A stretch of DNA of 64,000 nt from Cryptomeria japonica. Taxonomy: Eukaryota > Streptophyta > Pinopsida > Cupressales > Cupressaceae. Below the pieces are notes generated by a model. The model was given only the letters and a program-made list of their open reading frames with translations, was not told where the DNA came from and did not search any database. Both the position numbers and the translations under genes were made by a program. This document shows, piece by piece, positions 23,801 through 33,591 of this stretch. The DNA lies in assembly GCF_030272615.1 (NCBI RefSeq), contig NC_081413.1, forward strand, positions 103,440,239 to 103,504,238. Direction: 5' to 3'. How positions within the stretch are numbered: position 1 is the first letter of the stretch; each line of letters starts with the position of its first letter.

Positions 23801-24348
23801 TTGTATGAAATGACATGAAGATGACCAAACCCTAACACACACACATTCTTACAAATGAATGATGTGTTGGCAATATTACATTATTACTGACAATGAAAGA
23901 TTGTTGACATTTCAATAAGGATATTGAGAAGGTTGTTGATGATTATGGACATAACTGATTAAAGATGTTTTACTATCTTGATATTATTATTTTATCATTG
24001 ATGTCAAGAAATTGATTTTCTAATTCAGTATGATGTTGCCATGTCTTGAGAAGTATGATATGAAGATTATAAAGAAGTTGGTAAAGACATAGGAAAGAAT
24101 ATGATGAATAAGGGGATAAGTTATTCAATGGGCAACTCTACCGAGTCAGACAATGATGAGATCTTGATGTTTTAGATTGTTTTAACATCATACATATGTT
24201 GTAAAATGTAAAGGTTAATACTATACTATGTTATCAAGCAAATAACCTAGTCGGTAAACCCTAAGGTTATCGCTATCGATTAATGAAGGCAGAATGTCTA
24301 CTGAGTGAAGTCTAGTATTCACCGAGTTGTAACCGAGCTATAATAGAA
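20499..24348. repeat. Composite 938-bp tandem array, four units
   Basis: Units begin at 20499, 21437, 22375 and 23313 (at 'tatgccagattcag'), each 938 bp except the last (1,036 bp). Each unit joins three sources: 350 bp of the minus-strand LTR (unit 1: 20499-20848), 202 bp of a Tat-type LTR relic (20849-21050) and 386 bp from the start of the copia LTR (21051-21436). Units 1 and 2 look identical, and units 3 and 4 share private changes. Unit 4 alone keeps a 98-bp segment (about 24116-24213) that is also in the copia 3' LTR, so units 1-3 carry a deletion. Confidence 0.95.
20849..21050 (-). repeat. Fragment of minus-strand Tat-type LTR relic
   Basis: Lies between the minus-strand LTR and the copia LTR start, and recurs at 21787-21988, 22725-22926 and 23663-23864 through tandem duplication. 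On the minus strand it holds 'ggggtttgacttaggca', similar to 'gggtttgactaaggca' in the LTR at 1780-3442. It is the continuation of 31413-31605 before the copia element inserted. Confidence 0.6.
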
Positions 24349-25170
24349 TGCATTAAATGATTACATGTGATATTTAATGAAAGAAGCTGATGAGATGGAG
24401 TGGATCAATGATTGTTAAGTCGTGGAAGAAGTTTGTTAACGAATCTAAGGCAATGGAAAGTCGGCAGGAAGATCTACAGCTCAGATTGAGCCGCATTACC
24501 CTAACACAAGTTCCAAGGCGGGGCAAAACATTTTCAGATAAAAAGATACAATGAACCTGGACAAGATTGAACATCTGATGGCTATGATTGATCATGGGAA
24601 ATGTGATCAAGGAGATTAAGTGGTTAGAAGATTGTCTATAAATAGGAAATTGTTGATAAACAATCTATGCGGGCAAGTGTATGCACAGGGATGCTACATA
24701 GTGATTACCAAGCACAGAAGCTTGAAGACCTGTTAGAATAACAAAGTATTGATGCCCAGCAGATAGACAAGATTAGTTTTATGCCTAGATTGTATTAAAC
24801 AAATAGGAATCTACTTTAGCATTTTAGATGTGAAGTTGCAGATAGATTTTATTACTATTATTTTGTGAAAGTGACAGGAAATCTCTTAACCGAGTGGACT
24901 TAACAATCTTATATGTAAATCCTCTAGCAAGGTGACATTCTGATTGAGTGTTTGAAATCCTTTGACAAGGTCACTTCTAACAAAGTGAAGATCCTAACAT
25001 ATTTGAGGGAAATCCCTTAACCGGGTCACATCTAGTAATGTGTTTGTAATCTTTAACAAGATTTTCTTTTAACCAAGCATACTCTAGAAGAGTATATTTC
25101 TTAGTGGGTCCAAAATCCCACAGTGGTTTTTCCCTATTTGGGTTTCCACATTGGATTATCAGAACTATCA
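23865..25170 (+). repeat. 5' LTR of the copia element
   Basis: 1,306 bp. Compared with the 3' LTR (1,534 bp) it lacks about 200 bp near its end, including the C-run, with the break after 'gggtttccac' (about 25148). Its first 484 bp are part of tandem unit 4. Confidence 0.9.
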
Positions 25171-25172
25171 AT

Positions 25173-25187
25173 TGGTATCAGAGCTTT
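25173..25187 (+). promoter_or_regulatory. Primer binding site (initiator tRNA-Met type)
   Basis: TGGTATCAGAGCTTT, two bases after the 5' LTR. Confidence 0.9.
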
Positions 25188-25234
25188 GGACTCTGAAAGA
25201 AAAGTTTAAAGGCACTTGAGTTAAAGATCCAAAG

Positions 25235-28200
25235 ATGTATAAGAGGGATCCACCTAAGCTGAACAAGTCAAGTTTCTCTACATGGCAGAAAAGGATGAAG
25301 CTACATCTATCAGGAGTTGGAGAATATGCTATATACTATCTGGAGAATGATTTTGTTGCATCGAGCACATATCCATTGACTATGGAAGAGATAAAGGCAA
25401 AGCAAGAACATATTCAAGCAATGATTGAAATAACATCTGCATTGACCGATTCAGAGTTTAATGATCTAGAAGGTTGTAATGATGCAAAGGCAATGTGGAC
25501 TAAGCTCATATCTGTTTATGGAGAAGATGAACGTGTTCAAAGAGCAAAAGTAGATAGTCTAAGAGGACAACTTAAATCTATGAGGATGAATAAAGGTGAT
25601 AACATAACCTAGTACAGTACAAGACTAAAGGAGATTGTAAATCAAATCAAAGGAGCAGGAGGAACTATTGAAGAAAAGGATGTAACAAGTAAGTTTTTAA
25701 GAACCCTTCTACCTGCCTATGCAATCCGAGTCTCTGTAATCAATGAATTGAGGTTAGTACCTAATATGCCAGTTTCTTTGGATGCTACTATTGGTAAGCT
25801 ACATGCATTTGAGTTAAGTAATTTTGATAACAGTGGGCCATCGGTAAATAAAGTTGAATCTGCATTTAGTTCTTTTCATGTGAATGAATCTAATGATTAC
25901 AATGGAAGAAAGTATAAGTACTCTGAAGGAGATCACAATGGAGCAAGTGAAATATTTTGGAAGAACATGGAGGAGGTACACAAACTGTATGAAGAAATCA
26001 GAAAGCAAGAAGAGTTTGAAGCACTATTGGCCAAAAGGTTACTGAGAGGCAAAGGTAAGTATAAAGGAAAACTACCTTTGAAATGTTTCAATTGTGATAA
26101 AATTGGATATATGGCTTCTAACTGTCCTGACAAAGATTTCATTGAAAAGAGATATTACCGAGATGACAGACAAAAAGATAAACATTACAGAGGACATCGA
26201 GACTTCAAAAGAAGAGATAGAAAGACATACTTAATTGCTGATGAGGAATCTAACGATGATAAATCAGATGAGATAGATACAGAAGAAGTTGTTTATGTGG
26301 CTATCAAGGATGGATCAAATGAAGAAAGGTATGAAGAAAAATCCCTTATATCTCACATGAACACTAATGATTCTTGGATTATAGATAGTGGATGCTCACA
26401 TCATATGACCAGAGATAAACACAAGTTTGTTATGTTAGAAGATTATGATGGAGGCTATGTTAGATTTGGTAATGATGCACCATATCCGGTAAGAGGTAAA
26501 GGATCCATAACACTTCTTGATAATGCAAGATGCAATGATGTTTATTGGGTTGAAGGTTTGAAATACAATTTGTTGAGTGTAGCATAGCTAAATAACACAG
26601 CTTACCGAATAGAATTTCAGAAAGGAATTGTCAAAGTACATGACAAGAATGGAAAGTTAGCTGCTACCGGGACACAAACAAAAGGTAATACATTTCACCT
26701 TGACTCAACTCACAATAAGTGTTTGCATGCAAAGATTGATGATACCTGGTTATGGCATAAAAGGTTTTGTCATGTTAATTTTGATAATCTGATCAAAATA
26801 AGTAAGAAGCACCGAGCAAGAGTTCTACCGAGTCTTGAAAAACCTGAGAATCCTATGTGATGAGGATGCCAGATGGGTAAGATGACAAGATCAAGCTTTA
26901 CAAGTAAGTCCTACACTTCTAAGGGAATTTTAGATCTTGTGCACACTGATCTTTGTGGTCTTATGAAAGTTCAAAGTTATTATGGTGATAAGTATTTCAT
27001 ATTATTTGTGGATGATTATTCAAGGATGATGTCAGTAATGTTTTTAAAAGAAAAATCAGAAGCTTTTCAAATGTTTAAATGGTACAAGGCAAGAGTTGAA
27101 AATGAAACAGGAAGACAATTGAAATGTCTTAGATCAGATAGAGGAGGAGATTTCACATCTGATGAATTCAACCTATTTTGCAATGATCATGGTATTAAAA
27201 GACAAGTCTCTGCACTGAGAACTCCACAGCAGAATGGAATAGCTGAAAGAAGAAACAGATCTATTGTGGATTGTCCTAGAACACTGATGATTGAGAAGAA
27301 GGTTCCACAAACATTTTGGAGAGAAGCAATAAGCACAACTGTTTACACCTTGAACTGAGTTCAATTGAAGAAAGGTACTTTGAAGACACCTTATGAAATC
27401 TGGTATGGCAAGAAACCTAATGCAAGTTATTTTAAGATCTTTGGAAGTAAATGCTATGTTCATAAAGATGATAGAAATGGCAAGTTTGATCAGAAAAGTG
27501 AAGAAGGAACATTTCTAGGATATTCTTCTAGAAGCAAAGCAATTAAATGTCTGATCAAATCATCTAACAAAATAGTAGAAAGTGCAAATGTGAAAATTGA
27601 TGAATTTGCAGAAAGAAATGATGAAGGAAATTCCAAAGAACCAAAAGACTATGATGAATTTGTCTATGTGCAACCGAGAAGTCCTACCGAGATATTTGTT
27701 GAAGAAAATCAAGAAGATATCTAGTTACCAAGTGATGAAGAAGATCATACAGAGCCTACCAAGCCTATATTAGCCAAGTATGTCAGAAGACACCATGCAC
27801 CAAGTCAGATTATAGGAGATAAGGATGATCTAGTGATGACAAGGAACAAACTAAGACAGAACATATGTTTGATATCTGAATTTGAACTGAGAATAGTGAA
27901 AGAGGCATTTAATAGTGAAGATTGGATAAATGCTATGACAGAAGAGATTGATCAAATCAAGAAGAATGACGCATGGACACTGGTCCCGAGACCAAAGGAC
28001 AAAAATGTAATCGATACAAAGTGGATCTTCAGAAACAAGCTAAATGAAAAAGGTGAGATCATTCGGAACAAAGCAAGATTAGTTTGCAAAGGTTATGCCC
28101 AAGAAGAAGGAATTGATTATGGTGAGACTTTTGCACTTGTTGCTAGACTCTTAGGAGTAAGAACATTGTTGGCATATGCTGCTTTCAATAATTTCAAGGT

Positions 28201-29419
28201 ATATCAAATGGATGTCAAATCTGCATTTCTGAATGGAATATTAGAAGAAGAAGTTTTCATTGAACAACCTGAAGGATTTATTGAAGACAATGATAAAGAT
28301 CAGGCATGTAAATTGAACAAAGCTTTATATGGTCTGAAACAAGCACCTAGAGCATGGTATGAGAGATTGCACTCTTATTTGATTAAGATAGGTTTTATAA
28401 GGACAAGTGAGAACAACGAAATGTAAATGACAAATGATGAAAATGGAATACTAATCTTAGCCATATTTGTTGATGATATTATATTTTGTGGAAATGACTC
28501 TTTATGAAAAAACTTTGGAAATGAAATGAGAAAAGAATTTGAGATGTCATTAATTAGTGAGATAAAGTATTTTATAGGTTTACAGATACTGCAAATGAAA
28601 AATGAGATTTTCATTACCCAATCCAAGTACATAAAGAAAATCTTGAGGAAATTTGGAATGGAGGATTCAAAACCAGTAAGTACTCCTATGACTACCAACT
28701 GTAAACTATCAAAGAATGATGAATCTACATCTGTTGATGAGACACTCTACCGATCTATGATTGGAAAGTTGCAATATGTTGTTCACAGCAGGCTAGATAT
28801 AGCACATGCAGTAGGTATTGTTGCAAGATTCTCTGCAAATCCTAAGGAAATACACATGACAGCAATCAAAAGAATTTTCAGATACTTGAAAGGCACTGAA
28901 GAGCATGGCTTAGTATATAAGAAAGGAAATGATTTTGATTTAAAAGTTTATACTAATGTTGATTGGGCAGGCAACATTGATGACAGGAAAAGCACAAGTG
29001 GAGGAGCTTTCTTTTTAGGAGAAAGACTAGTGAGTTGGCTTAGCAAGAAACAAGGATGTGTTTCTCAGTCAACAACCGAAGCTGAATATGTTGTTGCAGC
29101 ACTGAATTGTACCAACATTGCATGGATCAAACAACTGTTGGAAGGTATAAATGAGAAAGTTACTGAGCTAGTAACTATATTCTATGACAATACTAGTGCC
29201 ATTAATATTTCAAAGAATCCTGTTATGCACTCTAAGACAAAGCACATATCTATCAAATATCATTATCTTAGAGAAGAAGCTCAAGAGAAGAAAGTGGTGT
29301 TGGAATATGTTAGCACAAAGGAGCAAATAGCAGATATCTTCACCAAGCCACTACCAAAGGACACTTTTGAATATCTCAGAAGTAAGTTAGGGGTCCTACC
29401 CCTATCTTCTACTCACTGA
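25235..29419 (+). pseudogene. Ty1/copia gag-pol polyprotein
   Basis: A single frame of 1,395 codons from ATG 25235 to TGA 29419 with eight premature stops (25610, 26585, 26858, 26861, 27356, 27722, 28424, 28505) and no frameshift. Domains by residue: Gag 1-280 (FSTWQKRMKLHL); zinc knuckle from 284, CFNCDKIGYMASNC, with its His changed to Tyr; protease WIIDSGCSHHM (Asp 384); integrase with zinc-binding WHKRFCH, catalytic Asp 572, Asp 635 and Glu 671 (NGIAERRN); RT with MDVKSAFLNG and FVDD at about 1079-1082; RNase H with STTEAEY and DNTSA but the first Asp changed (TNVDWAG); ending ADIFTKPL. Length and order are normal for copia. Stops such as 'NLLSVA*LN', where Gln is conserved, look like C-to-T changes. 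Confidence 0.93.
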
Positions 29420-29863
29420 CCGAGTTCGGTGAAAGCATCACTTCGATGACTCTATTGAATATCTTTTGGGGAGTTGATGCTGGAGTGATACACTTTAGAA
29501 TGTTTTTCTAAAAAGTGTACTGGAAGTAATACTGGAATAATATAGAGAATGATACAGGGAACAGGAATTGAAGACAAATGCTCTGACAGAGACTCAGTTG
29601 ATACACAACAGCAGGAAATAACTTCTTACAGAAACAAATTATGTTTTAGTTCTTTTCTTTTTGGCATTGTTGTCAAAGGGGGAGAAGACCTACCAAGAGG
29701 GAGAAGACCTACTAAGGGGGAGAAGACTGAGAGAAGACTACAAATTGAAATAAAGACTGAAAATGGAAGAGAAGTCTAATGTATAGGGGAGAGCGTTTCA
29801 GCATTTCAGAATCACAGCAATCTAAATCTTTTAAAGGTCAAATCAATTGGTTTTGCCATCAAT
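29420..29863 (+). other. 3' untranslated region of the copia element with repeated purine motifs
   Basis: No gene. A 'gggagaagacct' motif is repeated three times between about 29679 and 29730, just upstream of the true PPT. The 76-residue ORF here is not conserved coding. Confidence 0.55.
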
Positions 29864-29877
29864 GCCAAAGGGGGAGA
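29864..29877 (+). promoter_or_regulatory. Polypurine tract
   Basis: GCCAAAGGGGGAGA immediately before the 3' LTR start at 29879, the same motif as at 16594. Confidence 0.82.
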
Positions 29878-29878
29878 T

Positions 29879-31412
29879 TGTTGGCAATATTACATTATTA
29901 CAGACAATGAAAGATTGTTGACATTTCAATAAGGATATTGAGAAGGTTATTGATGATTATGGACATAACTGATTAAAGATGTTTTACTATCTTGATATTA
30001 TTATTTTGTCATTGATGTCAAGAAATTGATTTTCTAATTCAGTATGATGTTGCCATATCTTGAGAAGTATGATATGAAGATTATAAAGAAGTTGGTAAAG
30101 ACACAAGAAAGAATATGATGAATAAGGGGATAAGTTATTCAATGGGCAACTCTACCGAGTCAGGCAATGATGAGATCTTGATGTTTTAGATTGTTTTAAC
30201 ATCATACATATGTTGTAAAATGTAAAGGTTAATACTATACTATGTTATCACGCAAAGAACCTAGTCGGTAAACCCTAAGGAACCTAGTCGGTAAACCCTA
30301 AGGTTATCCCTATCGGTTAATGAAGGCAGAATGTCTACCGAGTGAAGTCTAGTATTCACCGAGTTGTAACCGAGCTATAACAGAATGCATTAAATGATTA
30401 CATGTGATATTTAATGAAAGAAGTTGATGAGCTGGAGCGGATCAATGATTGGTAAGCCGTGGAAGAAGTTTGTTAATGAATCTAAGGCAATGGAAAGTCG
30501 GCAGGAAGATCTACAGCTCAGATTGAACTGCCATTACCCTAACACAAGTTCCAAGGTGATTATGCAAGTTCCAAGGCAGGGTAAAACATTTTCAGATCAA
30601 AAGATACAATGAACTTGGACAAGATTGAAGAACTGATGGCTATGATTGATCATGGGAAATGTGATCAAGGAGATTAAGCGGTTAGAAGATTGTTTATAAA
30701 TAAGAAACTGTTGATAAACAATCTATGTGGGCAAGTGTATGCACAGGGATGCTACATAGTGATTACCGAGCACAGAAGCTTGAAGACCTGTTAGAATAAC
30801 AGAGTATTGATGCCCAACAAATAGACAAGATTAGTTCTACGCCTAGATTGTATTGAATAAATAGGAATCTGCTTTAGCATTTTAGATGTGAAGTTGCTGA
30901 TAGATTTTATTACTATTATTTTGTGAAAGTGACAAGAAATCTCTTAACCAAGTGGACTTAACAGTCTTATATGTAAATCCTCTAGCAAGGTGACATTCTG
31001 ATTGAGTGTTTGAAATCCTTTGACAAGGTCACTTCTAACAAAGTGAAGATCCTAACAGATCTGAGGGAAATCCCTTAACCGGGTCACATCTAGAAATATG
31101 TTTGTAATCTTTAATAGGATTTGTTTTTAACCGAGCATACTCTAGAAGAGTATATTTCTTAGTGGGTCCGAAATCCCATAGTGGTTTTTCCCTATTTGGG
31201 TTTCCACGTTAAATCTGGTGTTATGAGGTTTATATTGTTCATATGTTTTTGAGTTTGCATGTTTGACAGTTTTTGGTTATATGACTAATATATGTGTTAC
31301 CGAGGTTGAATCTGATGTTTTTATGGATGATTGAGTTTGTATGATTCACCCCCCCCCCCTCTCATCATGTTGGGTATTAGATCGGTACTTATATTAAGTA
31401 TTAAAACTATCA
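29879..31412 (+). repeat. 3' LTR of the copia element
   Basis: 1,534 bp and the fuller of the two LTRs. It contains a run of C followed by TCTCATCATG near 31350, absent from the 5' LTR, and a short tandem duplication of 'aacctagtcggtaaacccta' at about 30258-30300. Confidence 0.9.
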
Positions 31413-31605
31413 TGATATAAAGTTGCTCCACAATGGGTAAATGAAGAATATGTAGCCTTGAAGACCTCTAGAAATGCTTGAATGCTTGATTGCTTGAATG
31501 TAGTTTCCTTGCCTTACCTTGTTATCCTTATCTATCCGTCTTTTTTGTCTTATGCCCAAATGAGAGGGGAAGACCTCCTTATATACTTTCCTATCATCAT
31601 AGGCC
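31413..31605 (-). repeat. Fragment of minus-strand Tat-type LTR relic with TATA box
   Basis: Between the copia element and the giant element. On the minus strand it has TATATAAGG (about 31577-31585) followed by a leader with 'caagcattcaagcatt', like the promoter region of the LTR at 1780-3442. It joins 51970-52240 once the giant element is removed. Confidence 0.65.
31601..31605. other. Target site duplication, left (AGGCC)
   Basis: AGGCC directly before the 5' LTR start TGTTATCACTG at 31606; identical to 51970-51974 after the 3' LTR. Confidence 0.93.
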
Positions 31606-32126
31606 TGTTATCACTGATTTAAAATGGGCTTTTCTTTTCCGATGATTGGCTATGGTTTGTTGAAATTTTGAATAGGGTGCAGTTTCGAATGCTTCAGCTT
31701 TGTTTTAGACCTCAGGGGTTTAAGGGTTTTTGATTTTAGATCCTCTTGTGTTTGTTTTAAACCCTTTGGTTTTTAATCTTTCATTACTTTATTCACTTAA
31801 GTAATGGGTCATGGGGTCGTAGGAAGTGTCCCCCCTTGTTGTTTGCCTAGGCAGTTATGTTAATTAATCAAAAAAATTATGTCTTATATGTTTTTCTCTT
31901 AAAGTTGTCGGGCCCAGTAACTAGTGTGCATCTCGCGAGTGGATCTACGGCTTTCGCTATTTCACTAGGCGAAGTTGCGAAAATGACATGGCATGCCACA
32001 TAGACGGTCCAGCTGGTTGATGATAACGAGTAAAATGGCGGCACGTGGCACAAGTTACAATAGTCAGCAGGTCAGGATTAAAGGCTAAAAGGTGGGCCCC
32101 AAAGGTGAGTCAAGTCGCAGTCAAGA

Positions 32127-32960
32127 GATGACCTGGCGGGTATAGCTATCAAGAATAAATTGAGGCCCCGTGGTTTTCTTTCGATGTATAAAAAAGTGAC
32201 AAGTCAGCTCCGAAGGTGATTGGACGCCAGGTGTTCACAGTGAGTCAGCAGGCCCACCCCTCCCGAAAGCCTTTTCGGACGGTTAAATGCCGATCAACTT
32301 AAAAGATGATCTGACAGCCCACGCTATTTTGCAAGGGTAAGGTGATTGTTCTTTATACCCCACAAAATAGTGAGAGTGAATGAGAGCCATCCACGTGTTG
32401 TGACAGATAACCTGGCGGATACAGCTGTCAAGAATAAATTGAGGCCCCGTGGTTTTCTTTCGGCGTATAAAAAAGTGACAAGTCAGCTCTAACGGTGATT
32501 GGACGCCAGGTGTTGACAGTGAGTTAGCGGGCCCACCCCTCCTGAAAGCCTTTTCAGACGGTTAAATGCCGATCAACTTAAAAGATGATCTGACGGCCCG
32601 TGCTATTTCGCAAGGGTAAGGTGCTCGTTCTTTATACCCCGCGAAATAGCGAGAGTGAATGAGAGTCGTCCACATGTCGTGATAGATAACCTAGCGGATA
32701 CAGCTGTCAAGAATAAATTGAGGCCCTATGGTTTTCTTTCAGCATATAAAAAAGTGACAAGTCAGCTTCGATGGTGAGTGGACGCTAGGTGTTCACAGTG
32801 AGTCAGCGGGCCTACCCCTCCCGAAATCCTTTTCAGACGGTTAAATGCCGATCAACTTAAAAGATGATCTGACAACCTGCACTATTTCACAAGGGTAAGG
32901 TGCTCGTTCTTTATACCCCGCGAAATAGTGAGAGTGAATGAGAGCCGTCCACGTGTCCGA
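32127..32960 (+). repeat. Three tandem ~279-bp repeats with inverted-repeat cores (5' LTR)
   Basis: Units start at 32127, 32406 and 32684. Each has a TATA-like 'tataaaaaagtgac' and an inverted repeat about 30 bp apart. In unit 2 this is GCTATTTCGC (32602-32611) with GCGAAATAGC (32641-32650), separated by 'tttatacccc'. Unit 1 has CTATTTTG/CAAAATAG and unit 3 ACTATTTC/GAAATAGT. Confidence 0.88.
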
Positions 32961-33591
32961 AGACACGTGGTCTAAGAAGAAAGTTATGGGCCCACCAAGG
33001 TGGAACTGGCGGTATAAAAGAAAGACACACGGCCAGCATTAAGTCGAATGCAAAGGAAATTTCAAGGCCAATGGTTGGGCGCCACGTGGTATCATATAGC
33101 CAATAGAGAAGCGGGACCCAGCGCGGAGCCAAAGCTGTTAGTTAATCTAACACTCGATCAAGTTTCTTTTGATCGGATGGTCGGTGCTATTTCGCAGGAC
33201 CAAGCTGCCCGATAGTTATGCTTCGCGAAGTTGCGAAAGAGCAAAATGAAACACTTGCAGGAACGTAAAATACGAATTCTCATATGAATTAAATTTTGAA
33301 GGGACGGCCAAAGCATGCGGAATCAATGTTGTAGTTAAGGCCCTGAGTACAATATTTGATTTCCTATCAACCGGGTGAAGATATCTTTTAAAGAATTTTG
33401 TAGAAGAGCGGATGCAGAGTTATTTTCTTCAAGTATAGAGCAAGTCGGTTCAGTTGCAGAGCAAATTCCTTCAAGTGAAGAATAGGTTCTCTTGTATTCT
33501 TGTGTAGCAATTCCTATGTAGTGTTTTAGATAAGATAATTGATTCGTCACAGAATTGTTTAAGAATGGTATCTATTTCTTACGTTTTCAAA

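Larger units (their letters stand above)
23865..31412 (+). mobile_element. Ty1/copia LTR retrotransposon with complete but stop-broken gag-pol
   Basis: A 7.5 kb element. Both LTRs start TGTTGGCAATAT and end ACTATCA, with an initiator-Met PBS, a PPT and gag-PR-IN-RT-RH order, which defines copia. Flanks are TGATG (23860-23864) and TGATA (31413-31417), a 5-bp target duplication with one mismatch. It inserted into the Tat-type LTR relic. The 5' LTR start was later copied into the tandem array. Confidence 0.93.

Noticed and set aside
20585-23828. Identical 74- and 66-residue minus-strand ORFs repeated four times, looking like a small gene family
   Set aside because: They follow the 938-bp tandem duplication exactly and lie in LTR fragments; the identity comes from DNA duplication, not protein selection.
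20499-24348. CRISPR-like or centromeric satellite array
   Set aside because: Only four units of 938 bp without spacers, in plant DNA; composition is traceable to three retroelement fragments.
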